Assembly: GCF_001187535.1 (NCBI RefSeq)
Contig: NZ_LFIO01000325.1
Span: forward strand, 1 to 41,263
DNA: 41,263 nucleotides
Source of the DNA: Rhizobium ecuadorense
GTDB lineage: Bacteria > Pseudomonadota > Alphaproteobacteria > Rhizobiales > Rhizobiaceae
Direction of reading: 5' to 3'
Shown one piece after another: positions 1 to 7,966 of this stretch; within the stretch, counting starts at the first letter, position 1, and the number at the start of each line of letters is the position of its first letter. Both the position numbers and the translations under genes were made by a program. The notes under the pieces were generated by a model. It saw nothing but the letters and a program-made list of their open reading frames with translations, was not told the origin of the DNA and did no database searches.

Positions 1-214
1 GGCTGCGCGGCGCGAAGGGGCGGCCATCGAGACTGACCGTGCCGCCATCGGCCGGAAGCACGCCGGAAAGAATCTTCACCAGCGTCGATTTGCCCGCGCC
101 GTTTGCACCCATCAGCGCCACGATCTCACCGCGCTCCATCGAAAGATCAGCGCCGGCAAGCGCCCGCGTCGACCCGAAACTGCGGGTGATGTTTTCAATG
201 TGAAGAAGCGGCAT
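1..214 (-). CDS. Sugar-type ABC transporter ATP-binding protein (partial, N-terminal 71 codons)
   Basis: Only the N-terminus is inside the window; the gene continues off the left edge. The translated start MPLLHIENITRSFGSTRAL is typical of RbsA/MglA-type nucleotide-binding proteins. A complete Walker A motif, GANGAGKST, follows at about residues 37-45, then a segment typical of the first of two fused ATPase domains. The protein should energise import across the inner membrane. It is divergent from a CUT2-like periplasmic binding protein, so the two probably belong to one transporter with permease genes beyond the left edge. Whether it has two domains cannot be seen here. Confidence 0.85.
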   Translation of the reverse strand, partial: MPLLHIENITRSFGSTRALAGADLSMERGEIVALMGANGAGKSTLVKILSGVLPADGGTVSLDGRPFAPRS

Positions 215-362
215 CAATAGTGTCCGGGGCTGCATTCGAAGCCGGAGTGTGCCCTGTCCGGGCGGTCGAATTCCAGGCACGCATTTCCCTTGCGAACTGC
301 TCTCGGGAAACAAAGAATCTCCCGCAGCCCGCAAAATCGGATCATTTAATCTACTAAAAGCA

Positions 363-377
363 TAGATATTATATCTA
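363..377. promoter_or_regulatory. Palindromic operator candidate in divergent promoter region
   Basis: TAGATATTATATCTA has two perfect 7-base arms around one central base. It lies in the AT-rich part of the 232 bp gap between the divergent ATPase and binding-protein genes. A regulator site controlling both directions is inferred. No regulator gene adjoins it inside the window. Confidence 0.4.
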
Positions 378-446
378 ATAAATCGACGCGTCGCGAGGGC
401 TGAGACCTGTCAGACGACGCCTCCGATTGTTAGAAGGAACGCGACG

Positions 447-1493
447 ATGAAATCCCTCGCACGGCTCGCACTCTCCGCTGCCGTCATTCCGTTCATTTTC
501 ATTCAGGGCGCGCAGGCCGACGGCCTGTCCGGCGCTCCGGCTCCCTTCGACAAGGGTGGGGTCAAGGTGGCGCTGATCAGCTACATCTCGGCCGGTGATT
601 TCTTTCAGGCCTACCAGGCGGGCGCCGAGGCCCAGGCCAGGGCTCTGGATATCGACCTGCGCGTCTTCCCCGGCCGGCAGGATGCCGCCGAGCAGCGCGA
701 ACAGATCCTGCAGGCGATCAATCTCGGCGTCTCCGGCATCGTCATCGACCACGGCCTGCCTGAATCGCTCGGCGACGTCGTCCAGCAGGCCCTCGACAAA
801 GGCATCAAGGTCGTGGCCTTCGACGTCAACCTGAACAACCCTAAAATTCCGCAGGTGGAGCAGAGCGATCACGAGCTTGCCTCGCTGGCCCTCGAGCAGG
901 CGGTGAAGGACAACGGCAAGGACTTCAAGGCGGGATACGTCTATGTCGCAGGCTTTGCGCCGCTCGACCGCCGCAACGAAGTCTGGGACAAGTTCAAGTC
1001 CGAAAATACCGGCGTGGTCGAAAAGGCTCGCTTCGGCAATGTCAGCGATACGACGGCGACCTCGACCGCCGACCAGGCGAAGGCTGCGCTCACCGCCAAT
1101 CCCGATATTTCGGTGGTCTTCGCCCCCTATGACGAATTCGCCCGCGGCGTGAAGCTCGCCGCCAACGATCTTGGCATATCAAGCAAGCTCAAGATTTATT
1201 CGGCCGACGTTTCCACAGCCGATATCCAGGAGATCACCGAGGAAGGCAGCCCTTGGGTGGCCACCGTCGCGACCAATCCGGCTGTCGTCGGCGCCGTCTC
1301 CATCCGCGCCGCCGCCCTCGAAATCGCCGGCCAGACGGTTCCCCGAGAGATCACCGTCAAGCCGACGCTGCTGACCCAGGAGAGCCTGCGCGCGGCCGGC
1401 GTCAAGACAATCGAGGATCTGGCTGAGAAGATCCCGGCCTTCAGCACCAGCGACGCCGCGACCGCCAGCTGGATCCCGGACAAGCTGTTCTGA
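447..1493 (+). CDS. Periplasmic sugar-type substrate-binding protein (CUT2/RbsB-like)
   Basis: This is a 348-residue secreted binding protein. A Sec signal peptide runs over about residues 1-24, with likely cleavage at AQA|DG. The mature part has the ribose-binding-protein fold pattern: a first strand VKVALISYIS, a GAEAQARAL helix, an IVIDHG strand and a VVAFDVN strand. Proteins of this type deliver a ligand to an RbsA/RbsC-type importer, and the divergent ATPase is the obvious partner. Downstream lie SfnB/DszC-like and DszA-like monooxygenase genes rather than sugar kinases. The ligand may therefore be an organosulfur or other oxidisable compound instead of a plain sugar. That substrate is inference. 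Confidence 0.8.
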   Translation: MKSLARLALSAAVIPFIFIQGAQADGLSGAPAPFDKGGVKVALISYISAGDFFQAYQAGAEAQARALDIDLRVFPGRQDAAEQREQILQAINLGVSGIVIDHGLPESLGDVVQQALDKGIKVVAFDVNLNNPKIPQVEQSDHELASLALEQAVKDNGKDFKAGYVYVAGFAPLDRRNEVWDKFKSENTGVVEKARFGNVSDTTATSTADQAKAALTANPDISVVFAPYDEFARGVKLAANDLGISSKLKIYSADVSTADIQEITEEGSPWVATVATNPAVVGAVSIRAAALEIAGQTVPREITVKPTLLTQESLRAAGVKTIEDLAEKIPAFSTSDAATASWIPDKLF

Positions 1494-1513
1494 GACGTTT
1501 CTGCTCGATCCTT

Positions 1514-1540
1514 CCGGCGGGAGCGTGCGGCTCGCGCCGG
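1514..1540 (+). terminator. Intercistronic stem-loop after the binding-protein gene
   Basis: Arms of 11 bases at 1514-1524 and 1530-1540 pair with one mismatch around the loop GTGCG, and a short T run follows at 1547-1550. It sits between the binding-protein gene and the next monooxygenase gene. It could be a weak terminator or an mRNA 3'-end stabiliser that raises binding-protein expression. Confidence 0.4.
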
Positions 1541-1570
1541 ATCATCTTTTGAAGAATTGGAGTTCCGCCC

Positions 1571-2779
1571 ATGAGCCAGTCCAATGTCGTCTTCGCGGCC
1601 CCCCGCAACCTGACGCGAGAAGACCTCTTTGCCCGTGCCGAGACCATCTCGGTCGACCTTTCCGAGCGCGCCGCCGAGCTCGACCGCGACGGCCGCCCGC
1701 CGCTTGCGGAAATCGTCAAGCTGAAGAATGCCGGGCTGCTCAATGCGCTGCATCCCAAAGAGATCGGCGGCGGCGGCCTTGACTGGGTCGACGGGCTGAG
1801 GCTGGTGCGCATCCTCGCCCGCGGCGAGAGCTCGATCGGCCAGTTGCTTGGCTACCACTTCGTCAACAGCCAGTACGTCTACTGGGCTCTCGATTCTGCG
1901 CGCGCCCATGCGCTGGGCAGCGAGACGGTGGCGAAGAACCTCTATTGGGGTGCGGCCGTCAATCCCCGCGATCCCGGCCTGGTGCTGACCCGCCGCGGCA
2001 ACGGCTACGTGCTGAACGGGCGCAAGTCCTTCTCGACCGCGGCGCGGGTTTCCGACTACATCAATGCCAATGCCGCGCTCGACGACCAGATCGCCGGCTT
2101 CGCCGTGCCGACAGATCGCCCGGGCTACATCGCCAATGACGACTGGGACAATATCGGCCAGCGCCTCTCCGACAGCGGCAGCGTCGAGTTCCGCGATTTC
2201 CCTGTTTACGAAGAGGATTTCGTCGGCGCGCCCGCAGCAGCCGATGTGCCGCCGCCGGTGCTGTCGACCTTCAACACACCGTTCATTCAGCTGGTCTTCG
2301 TCAACTTCTATCTCGGCACCGCCGAAGGCGCGCTGCAGGCAGCCGTCGATTATGTCCGCACCACGACCCGGCCGTGGATTACGTCAGGCGTCGAGCGGGC
2401 AGCCGACGACCCCTATATCCTCGAACGCGTCGGCGAATTCACCGCAGCCCTGAAGGCCTCGGCCGCCCTTGCCGACAGTGCGGCAGCCGCCGTGCAGGCC
2501 GGCCTTACCCGCGGCCGCGACGTGACGGCGCGCGAGCGCGGCGAAGCGGCGGCGGAAGCCTATGCCGCCAAGGTCCACGCCACCCATGTTTCGCTCGACA
2601 TCACCTCGCGCGTCTTCGAACTGACCGGTGCGCGCTCGACGGCGGACAAATACCGCTTCGACCGGTTCTGGCGCAATGTCCGCACTCACACACTGCATGA
2701 TCCGGTCTTCTACAAGGCGAGGGAAGTCGGTGAATTCGTGCTGAACGACAGGATACCGGAGGTCAGCCTCTACAGCTGA
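1571..2779 (+). CDS. SfnB/DszC-like flavin-dependent monooxygenase (acyl-CoA dehydrogenase fold)
   Basis: This 402-residue protein has the acyl-CoA dehydrogenase fold. An N-terminal helical domain is followed by the beta-domain segment NGRKSFSTAA, then GQRLSDSGSVEF. The C-terminal motif WRNVRTHTLHDPVFYK is typical of the SfnB/DszC branch (dimethyl sulfone and dibenzothiophene oxidation) and not of true acyl-CoA dehydrogenases. It probably uses reduced FMN supplied by a separate reductase, and no reductase gene is visible nearby. GGAG lies about 8 bases before the start. It follows the binding-protein gene by 77 bp in the same direction. A convergent paralogue lies at 2859-4076. The sulfur role is inferred from family membership. 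Confidence 0.8.
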   Translation: MSQSNVVFAAPRNLTREDLFARAETISVDLSERAAELDRDGRPPLAEIVKLKNAGLLNALHPKEIGGGGLDWVDGLRLVRILARGESSIGQLLGYHFVNSQYVYWALDSARAHALGSETVAKNLYWGAAVNPRDPGLVLTRRGNGYVLNGRKSFSTAARVSDYINANAALDDQIAGFAVPTDRPGYIANDDWDNIGQRLSDSGSVEFRDFPVYEEDFVGAPAAADVPPPVLSTFNTPFIQLVFVNFYLGTAEGALQAAVDYVRTTTRPWITSGVERAADDPYILERVGEFTAALKASAALADSAAAAVQAGLTRGRDVTARERGEAAAEAYAAKVHATHVSLDITSRVFELTGARSTADKYRFDRFWRNVRTHTLHDPVFYKAREVGEFVLNDRIPEVSLYS

Positions 2780-2801
2780 GGCACAGGCCGACCGTCGAAA
2801 G

Positions 2802-2837
2802 AAAAAAACCACCGCCGGCGCCGGCGGTGGTTTTTTT
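2802..2837. terminator. Bidirectional rho-independent terminator (perfect 36-bp palindrome)
   Basis: A perfect dyad is centred between 2819 and 2820. An A run is followed by a GC-rich stem (2809-2819 pairing with 2820-2830) and eight T residues at 2831-2838. It lies between two convergent genes and has a T run on each strand, so it should terminate both. Confidence 0.95.
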
Positions 2838-2858
2838 TCATTTGGATGAGATGCAAAC

Positions 2859-4076
2859 TCAGAGCGCACCGTTCTTCGGCGGCGTCACACCGTTCAGATG
2901 GTAGTTGCCGACGACGTGATATTTCCAGCGCACGGGATCGTGCAGCGTATGGGTGCGGGCATTGCGCCAATGGCGGTCGAGATTGAGGCCAGCCCGTACC
3001 GACGAGGTTCCGGCAAGCTCGAAGAGCGTGTTCGAAGCCTCGAGCGCCACCTCTGTTGTCAGCACCTTGGCCGCGGCGACCGCAAGCGTTGCCTCGATCA
3101 CCTTCTGCTCCGTCGTCTCGACCTGTGCGGCATCGACCTTGTGTCCGGCGCGCTCGACAAGGGCGGTCGCGGCTTCGAGCCGGATGGCGATCTGCCCGAC
3201 CTTAGCGATCGTCAGTGGATCGTCGGAGGCACGGTCGAGACCGCTATCCATCCAGGGGCGCGATTTCGTCCTGACGAAATCAAGCGTTTCGGCGAAAGCC
3301 GCGCGCGCAATGCCGAGATCGACGCCGGCATGGATGATCTGGCCGACGGAGCCGATCGTCGTCGGGCGCTCGAAGCCCTTATGATGGAAGACGACGGAAT
3401 CGGCGCTGACATAGACATTGTCGAGCACAGTCGTGCCGCTGCCGGTGGTGCGCTGGCCGAAGCCGTCCCAGTCGTCGACGATCTCGACGCCTTCGGTGCC
3501 CTTCGGCACGAAGGCCATGGTCAGCCGCTCCTCCGCATCGAGCGCGAAGACAGTGATCCAGTCGGCGAAGAGCACGCCGGTGGAATAGAACTTGCGGCCG
3601 TTGATCCGGTAGCCCGGACCGTCGCGGATGATGCGCGTGTTGTAATGCCCGACCGTCTTCGTGCCGCGCTCGGAAAGCGCATTGCCGAAACGGTCGCCGG
3701 CAAGCACCCGGCCGAAGAAATAGCGCTGCTGCTCCTCGCTGCCGTCGGTGCGGAGCGCCTCGAGAATATAGAAGTGGTTCTGCGGGATCTGGCCGATCGA
3801 ACCGTCCGCCTGCGACAGGATCGCGGTGATCTCGGCAAGCACTGCGTTCGAAACGTCGAGGCCGCCATATTGCGCCGGCACGGTGATCGCCAGGAGGCCG
3901 GACTGCGCGAGCAGGTCGAGTTCGCTGAAGGGCAGGATCCGGTCGGCGTCGCGCTCGGCAGCACGCGCTGCAAATTGCGACGCCAGCCTGCGGGCGGTTG
4001 CGATCGCTTCCTCTTCGCTGCCGATACGGTCGGCCACGGGCCGGATCTGATCTGCTTGCCTCAGCACGGTATTCAT
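2859..4076 (-). CDS. SfnB family sulfur-acquisition oxidoreductase
   Basis: This is a 405-residue protein of the acyl-CoA dehydrogenase fold. Its C-terminal motif HWRNARTHTLHDPVRWKYH is close to the SfnB family pattern, and GQRTTGSGTTVLDN in the middle matches the flavin-binding region. The start at MNTVLRQ is chosen because GGAG lies about 7 bases upstream. The frame stays open 21 codons further upstream but without a better site. It is a paralogue of the convergent 1571-2779 gene. It is divergent from the DszA-like gene at 4381, which suggests shared control of an oxygenase set for organosulfur compounds. The substrate is not known. Confidence 0.85.
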   Translation of the reverse strand: MNTVLRQADQIRPVADRIGSEEEAIATARRLASQFAARAAERDADRILPFSELDLLAQSGLLAITVPAQYGGLDVSNAVLAEITAILSQADGSIGQIPQNHFYILEALRTDGSEEQQRYFFGRVLAGDRFGNALSERGTKTVGHYNTRIIRDGPGYRINGRKFYSTGVLFADWITVFALDAEERLTMAFVPKGTEGVEIVDDWDGFGQRTTGSGTTVLDNVYVSADSVVFHHKGFERPTTIGSVGQIIHAGVDLGIARAAFAETLDFVRTKSRPWMDSGLDRASDDPLTIAKVGQIAIRLEAATALVERAGHKVDAAQVETTEQKVIEATLAVAAAKVLTTEVALEASNTLFELAGTSSVRAGLNLDRHWRNARTHTLHDPVRWKYHVVGNYHLNGVTPPKNGAL

Positions 4077-4380
4077 CGATGTCTCCAATTCTGACAATCC
4101 TATCGGTGAAAGAAATCGAGCGTCGAGATAAGAGTACAAATTCTATAGATGCGATAGAAAATAAAAAGTGTTTGCTTATCGGCCTTCGGCGGCCGGGATT
4201 AGGGTTTCGGTCCAACCTTCGCGCGGCGACGCGCCCGGGGACGATGAGATTTCCGCCTTCCCGGCCTCGATTTGATTTCGGCGCCCTCCTACGTAACCAA
4301 TGTCAGGTGCGTCGCCGCACCGATGGAAAAACGCCCAATGCGGAGCAGGCGGCCGCCTTGCCCGATCCATGAGGAAAATC
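4077..4380. other. 304-bp divergent intergenic region
   Basis: It holds an AT-rich patch at about 4120-4170 with the inverted repeat listed separately. A small perfect hairpin, GGTGCG-TCGC-CGCACC, lies at 4306-4321. The Shine-Dalgarno site GAGGAAA for the rightward monooxygenase is at the right end. I looked for a SAM-type riboswitch because of the sulfur context and saw no convincing match. Confidence 0.5.
4141..4159. promoter_or_regulatory. Inverted repeat between divergent monooxygenase genes
   Basis: TTCTAT, seven bases, then ATAGAA. It lies 65-83 bases upstream of the leftward SfnB-like start, in AT-rich DNA. Its spacing suits a LysR-type (CysB-like) or similar dimeric regulator. This is inferred from symmetry alone. 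Confidence 0.35.
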
Positions 4381-5715
4381 ATGACCCGTTCACGGCAATT
4401 GCGCCTCGGCGCCTTCATGCGCCCCGTCAGCCTGCATACCGGCGCTTGGCGTTATCCCGGTTCCTACCCCGACGCCAACTTCAATTTCGCCCATCTGAAA
4501 TCCTTCGCGCAGGCGCTGGAACGGGCGAAATTCGACGCCTTCTTCATGGCCGACCATCTCGCCGTGCTCAACATGCCGGTCGAGGCGCTCAGGCGCAGCC
4601 ACACGGTCACCTCCTTCGAGCCCTTCACATTGCTGTCGGCGCTGGCCGCCGTGACGGAGCGTATCGGCCTCGTAGCCACCGCTTCCACCACATTCGACGA
4701 GCCCTATCATATCGCCCGGCGTTTCGCCTCGCTCGATCACATCAGCGGCGGCCGCGCCGGCTGGAACATCGTCACCACGTCCAACCCCGATGCCGCGCTG
4801 AACTTCGGCCTCGACGAACATGTAGAGCACGGCGAGCGTTATCATCGCGCCCGGGAATTCTACGATGTCGTGACCGGGCTGTGGGACAGCTTCGCCGACG
4901 ATGCCTTCATCCGCGACCGGGAAAGCGGCCTGTTCTTCGATCCCGACAAGATGCATGTGCTCGGCCACAAGGGGGAGGAGCTCAGCGTCCGCGGGCCGCT
5001 TAATATCGCCCGGCCACCGCAGGGCTGGCCTGTCATCGTCCAGGCCGGCCAATCTGATCCCGGCCGCCAGCTTGCCGCCGAGACTGCCGAAATGGTCTTC
5101 TGTTCGCCGCGCGATCTTGCCGCCGGCAAGGCGCTCTATGCCGATATCAAGGGACGCATGGAAACGATCGGCCGCAACCGCGACCATCTGAAGATCCTGC
5201 CCGCAGCCTTCGTTATCGTCGCCGATACGATCGAGGCGGCACGGGCCAAACGCGCCACTCTCGACAGCCTCGTGCATTACGACAGCGCCATCGCCTCGCT
5301 TTCGATCGCACTCGGCCATGACGCTTCCGACTTCGATCCCGACGCGCCGCTGCCGGATATTCCCGACACCAATGCCAGCAAGACTGGCCGCGCCCAGGTG
5401 CTGAAACTTGCCGCCGAGGAGAAGCTGACCGTCCGCCAGCTGGCGCAGCGCTATGGCGGCTATGCGGGCCTCGCCTTCGTCGGCACACCTGCAAGCATTG
5501 CCGACGAGATGGAACGCTGGTTGGAGGAGGAAGGCTCGGACGGCTTCAATATCGTCTTCCCCTATCTGCCGCAGGGTCTTCTTGACGTCACCGAGCGACT
5601 GGTTCCGGAGCTTCAGCGCCGCGGCCTGTTCCGCAGCGAATATGAAGGCACGACGCTGCGCGAGCATCTTGGTTTGCCGCGGCCGGAGAACCGGTTTTTC
5701 ACAGCCCCCACTTGA
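4381..5715 (+). CDS. FMN-dependent monooxygenase, NtaA/SnaA/DszA family (LLM class)
   Basis: This 444-residue protein is of the luciferase-like (LLM) type. It begins LRLGAFMRPVSLHTGAWRYP and continues with FDAFFMADH, TASTTFDEPYHIARRFASLD and GRAGWNIVTTSN, all hallmarks of the nitrilotriacetate/DszA/SnaA branch, which has this usual length. Such enzymes use FMNH2 and O2 to cleave C-N or C-S bonds. The start is placed at MTRSRQL because GAGGAAA lies just upstream. A frame extending to 4300 lacks a ribosome site. With the two SfnB-like genes it forms a three-oxygenase set. No flavin reductase is visible in the window. It ends six bases from the convergent lacI-type gene. Confidence 0.85.
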   Translation: MTRSRQLRLGAFMRPVSLHTGAWRYPGSYPDANFNFAHLKSFAQALERAKFDAFFMADHLAVLNMPVEALRRSHTVTSFEPFTLLSALAAVTERIGLVATASTTFDEPYHIARRFASLDHISGGRAGWNIVTTSNPDAALNFGLDEHVEHGERYHRAREFYDVVTGLWDSFADDAFIRDRESGLFFDPDKMHVLGHKGEELSVRGPLNIARPPQGWPVIVQAGQSDPGRQLAAETAEMVFCSPRDLAAGKALYADIKGRMETIGRNRDHLKILPAAFVIVADTIEAARAKRATLDSLVHYDSAIASLSIALGHDASDFDPDAPLPDIPDTNASKTGRAQVLKLAAEEKLTVRQLAQRYGGYAGLAFVGTPASIADEMERWLEEEGSDGFNIVFPYLPQGLLDVTERLVPELQRRGLFRSEYEGTTLREHLGLPRPENRFFTAPT

Positions 5716-5721
5716 GGCGTG

Positions 5722-6786
5722 TCAACCGCTCGGGCTCGAACTCCTTTTCGCCGTCCCGATCTCAAACGCGTCGCTTTCCCCCGGCATCAATTCGAGCGGC
5801 CAGACGACGTTGCGGCCGGCATCAGGATAGAACGCGCGATAGGCCGGCACATTGGCGAGAAGCGTCTGTCCGAGTGCGACGCCGAGATCATAGAGCGACA
5901 TACGGAAGCAACTGAGCGAAGGGTTCAGGAACCGTGCGCGCGGGGCATCGCGGAAGCCGATCACGGCAAGGTCGCGGCCGGGCACGACGCCCGTTTCCAT
6001 CAGGCGGCGGTAGAGGCCGATCGCCATCAGCTCGTAGATCAGGATCACCGCCGTCGGCCGCTCTTCGAGGAGCAGCAGCTCATGGGCCGCCTGGTAGCCG
6101 CCCTGTTCACTCGATTTGACGCGGATGACGAGCGACGGATCGAAGGCGATACCGTGCCGCGCGAGCGCGCGGCGATAGCTCTCGATAAAGACATAGCCGA
6201 GGTTAACCTCGCTCGACGGCGCCGTGATCGCGATCCGGCGATGGCCGCGCGCGACCAGCCGTTCAACAGCACGGTCGGCCACGCCTTCGAAATCGAGATC
6301 GATCCAGGGGAAATTGCCGGGGGAAAGGCTGCGGCCGACCGCAACGAAGGGGATCTTTGCCCGCGACAGAAGATCGATGCGCCGGTCGATGCGCTGCATA
6401 TTCGAGATGATCATCGCATCGACGATCCGGCGCGCCACGATCCGCTTCAGATATTCGTGCGGATCCTCGTCGCTCGGGCAGGGCAGCATGATCAGGTCGA
6501 GCTTATGGCGGGCAAAGACGCTCTGCAACCCGCTGGTGACGCCGAGAAAGAAGTTGTCGGCATTTTCGACCGCCTCCGCGCTGGATTCGATCATCAACCC
6601 GATGACCTTCGTCTCTCCCTGCCTCAGGCTCCGGCCCGATTGGTTGGCGACGTAGCCCAGCTCCTCGGCCGCCGCCAGCACGCGCCGCCGCGTTTCCTCG
6701 TTGACATCGGGCTTGCCGTTCAGCGCCCGGGAAACCGTACCGATCGAAATATCCAGGTGTTCGGCAAGCTGGCGAATCCCTTTCAT
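5722..6786 (-). CDS. LacI family transcriptional regulator
   Basis: This is a 354-residue regulator. The N-terminal helix-turn-helix reads MKGIRQLAEHLDISIGTVSRAL, with the hinge region NEETRRRVLAAAEELGY, followed by a periplasmic-binding-protein-like effector domain (VIGLMIESS, RRIAITAPS). The start is set at MKGIRQ because the DNA-binding domain begins there and GGAAGGAAA lies about 8 bases upstream. It is divergent from the carbohydrate operon starting at 6921. A perfect LacI-type palindrome at 6861-6874 lies in the shared promoter region, so this gene very probably represses that operon and perhaps itself. The inducer is unknown, probably a sugar or polyol. Confidence 0.93.
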   Translation of the reverse strand: MKGIRQLAEHLDISIGTVSRALNGKPDVNEETRRRVLAAAEELGYVANQSGRSLRQGETKVIGLMIESSAEAVENADNFFLGVTSGLQSVFARHKLDLIMLPCPSDEDPHEYLKRIVARRIVDAMIISNMQRIDRRIDLLSRAKIPFVAVGRSLSPGNFPWIDLDFEGVADRAVERLVARGHRRIAITAPSSEVNLGYVFIESYRRALARHGIAFDPSLVIRVKSSEQGGYQAAHELLLLEERPTAVILIYELMAIGLYRRLMETGVVPGRDLAVIGFRDAPRARFLNPSLSCFRMSLYDLGVALGQTLLANVPAYRAFYPDAGRNVVWPLELMPGESDAFEIGTAKRSSSPSG

Positions 6787-6830
6787 CGGCTGCGTTTCCT
6801 TCCCATGCGTAATTTCGCATTTGGCGTCTC

Positions 6831-6860
6831 TTGACATCGCAAAATGTTTCCGCCAACATT
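6831..6860 (+). promoter_or_regulatory. Promoter of the LacI-controlled carbohydrate operon
   Basis: A perfect -35 hexamer TTGACA lies at 6831-6836. A weak -10 (CAACAT or AACATT) lies 17-18 bases downstream at about 6854-6860. Transcription would start inside the adjacent operator, which fits repression. Confidence 0.5.
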
Positions 6861-6874
6861 CGTAAACGTTTACG
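6861..6874. promoter_or_regulatory. LacI-family operator
   Basis: CGTAAACGTTTACG is a perfect 14-base palindrome with a central CG, the usual form of LacI/GalR-family operators. It lies between the divergent regulator and the Gfo/Idh/MocA gene and overlaps the expected transcription start of the rightward operon. Confidence 0.85.
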
Positions 6875-6920
6875 GAGTGCGTGTCACGAGGAGAGTTGGC
6901 GCCATTCCTTGGAGGAAATC

Positions 6921-7955
6921 GTGAAATTCAGTGCCATTCTGTGCGGGTGCGGAGCTATGTCCAAAGGTTGGTTGCGCGCCATCGCTGCCAACCCTGATCT
7001 CGCCGACTCCATCACCATTGTCGGCCTCGTCGACCTCAATCGCGAGACGGCCGAAAAGCTCGCTGCCGAGTTCGGACTCGACAGCGCCGTCATCGGTTCG
7101 GATCTCTCCGCGGTCATCGCCGCCACCAAGGCCGATCTGGTCTTCGACATCGTCATTCCGGCCGCCCGCTACGATGTTGTTTCGACGGGGCTCAAGGCCG
7201 GCTGCCATGTGCTCAGCGAAAAGCCGATGGCCGCCTCGCTTGCCGAGGGCGCCGCGCTGATCGACCTTGCTGCCAAAACCGGCCGCATCCACGCCGTCAT
7301 TCAGAACCGCCGTTTCATCTCCGGCATCCGGCGCCTGCGCCGTTTCGTCGATAGCGGCGCGATTGGTGAACTCACCGGCATTCATTGCGATTTCTTCCTC
7401 GCGCCGCATTTCGGCGGCTTCCGTGAAGAAATGGACAATGTGCTGCTGCTCGACATGGCGATCCACACCTTCGATGCGGCCCGCTACGTCGCCGACCGGA
7501 AGCCGCTCACCGTCTATTGCGTCGAGCGCAATCCGAAGGGATCGTGGTATCGCCACGGCGCCTCGGCCAATGCCATCTTCGAATTCTCCGACGACATCGT
7601 CTTCACCTATCGCGGCTCCTGGTGCGCCGAGGGCGAGCGCACCAGTTGGGAAAGCCAGTGGCGTCTCGTCGGCTCGAAGGGGATGCTCACCTGGGACGGC
7701 GAGGAGAGTTTCAAGGCGACCGTCGCCAGCGAGGAGCCCGGGCTTTTGCGCGGCTCTGCTGCCGTAAACGTTCCCGGTCCGGAACATGACGCGGAAACCC
7801 ACGGCCATGCCAGCGTCATCGCCGATTTCATCGCGGCAATCCGCACCGGCAAACAGCCCGAAACGGTCAATTCCGACAATATCAGAAGCCTCGCCATGGT
7901 CTTCGGCGCCATCGAAAGCGCCAAGAGGGGCAAGCGCATCGAAATTTCAGCATAG
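6921..7955 (+). CDS. Gfo/Idh/MocA family NAD(P)-dependent oxidoreductase
   Basis: This is a 344-residue sugar or polyol dehydrogenase. It starts with a Rossmann strand and the glycine motif ILCGCGAMSKGW, and carries the family EKP motif in HVLSEKPMAASL. The C-terminal alpha/beta domain includes LLLDMAIHTFDAARY, with the likely substrate-binding Asp/His. The GTG start at 6921 is preferred because GGAGG lies 5 bases upstream. Reading further upstream would run through the operator and promoter. It is the first gene of an operon with an isomerase-like gene 11 bp downstream and a CUT1 transporter, so it should oxidise the imported sugar or inositol-like compound. The exact substrate is not evident. 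Confidence 0.88.
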   Translation: MKFSAILCGCGAMSKGWLRAIAANPDLADSITIVGLVDLNRETAEKLAAEFGLDSAVIGSDLSAVIAATKADLVFDIVIPAARYDVVSTGLKAGCHVLSEKPMAASLAEGAALIDLAAKTGRIHAVIQNRRFISGIRRLRRFVDSGAIGELTGIHCDFFLAPHFGGFREEMDNVLLLDMAIHTFDAARYVADRKPLTVYCVERNPKGSWYRHGASANAIFEFSDDIVFTYRGSWCAEGERTSWESQWRLVGSKGMLTWDGEESFKATVASEEPGLLRGSAAVNVPGPEHDAETHGHASVIADFIAAIRTGKQPETVNSDNIRSLAMVFGAIESAKRGKRIEISA

Positions 7956-7966
7956 GAAGACGTCAC

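Noticed and set aside
2898..4094. A 398-residue plus-strand frame
   Set aside because: It is the shadow of the SfnB-like gene on the opposite strand, with no family resemblance or ribosome site.
4264..4380. A SAM-type riboswitch before the DszA-like gene
   Set aside because: One short hairpin is present but no conserved core of a known SAM riboswitch could be identified.
5719..6834. A 371-residue plus-strand frame opposite the LacI gene
   Set aside because: It is antisense to a clear LacI regulator, and its composition is that of a shadow frame rich in Arg and Asp.
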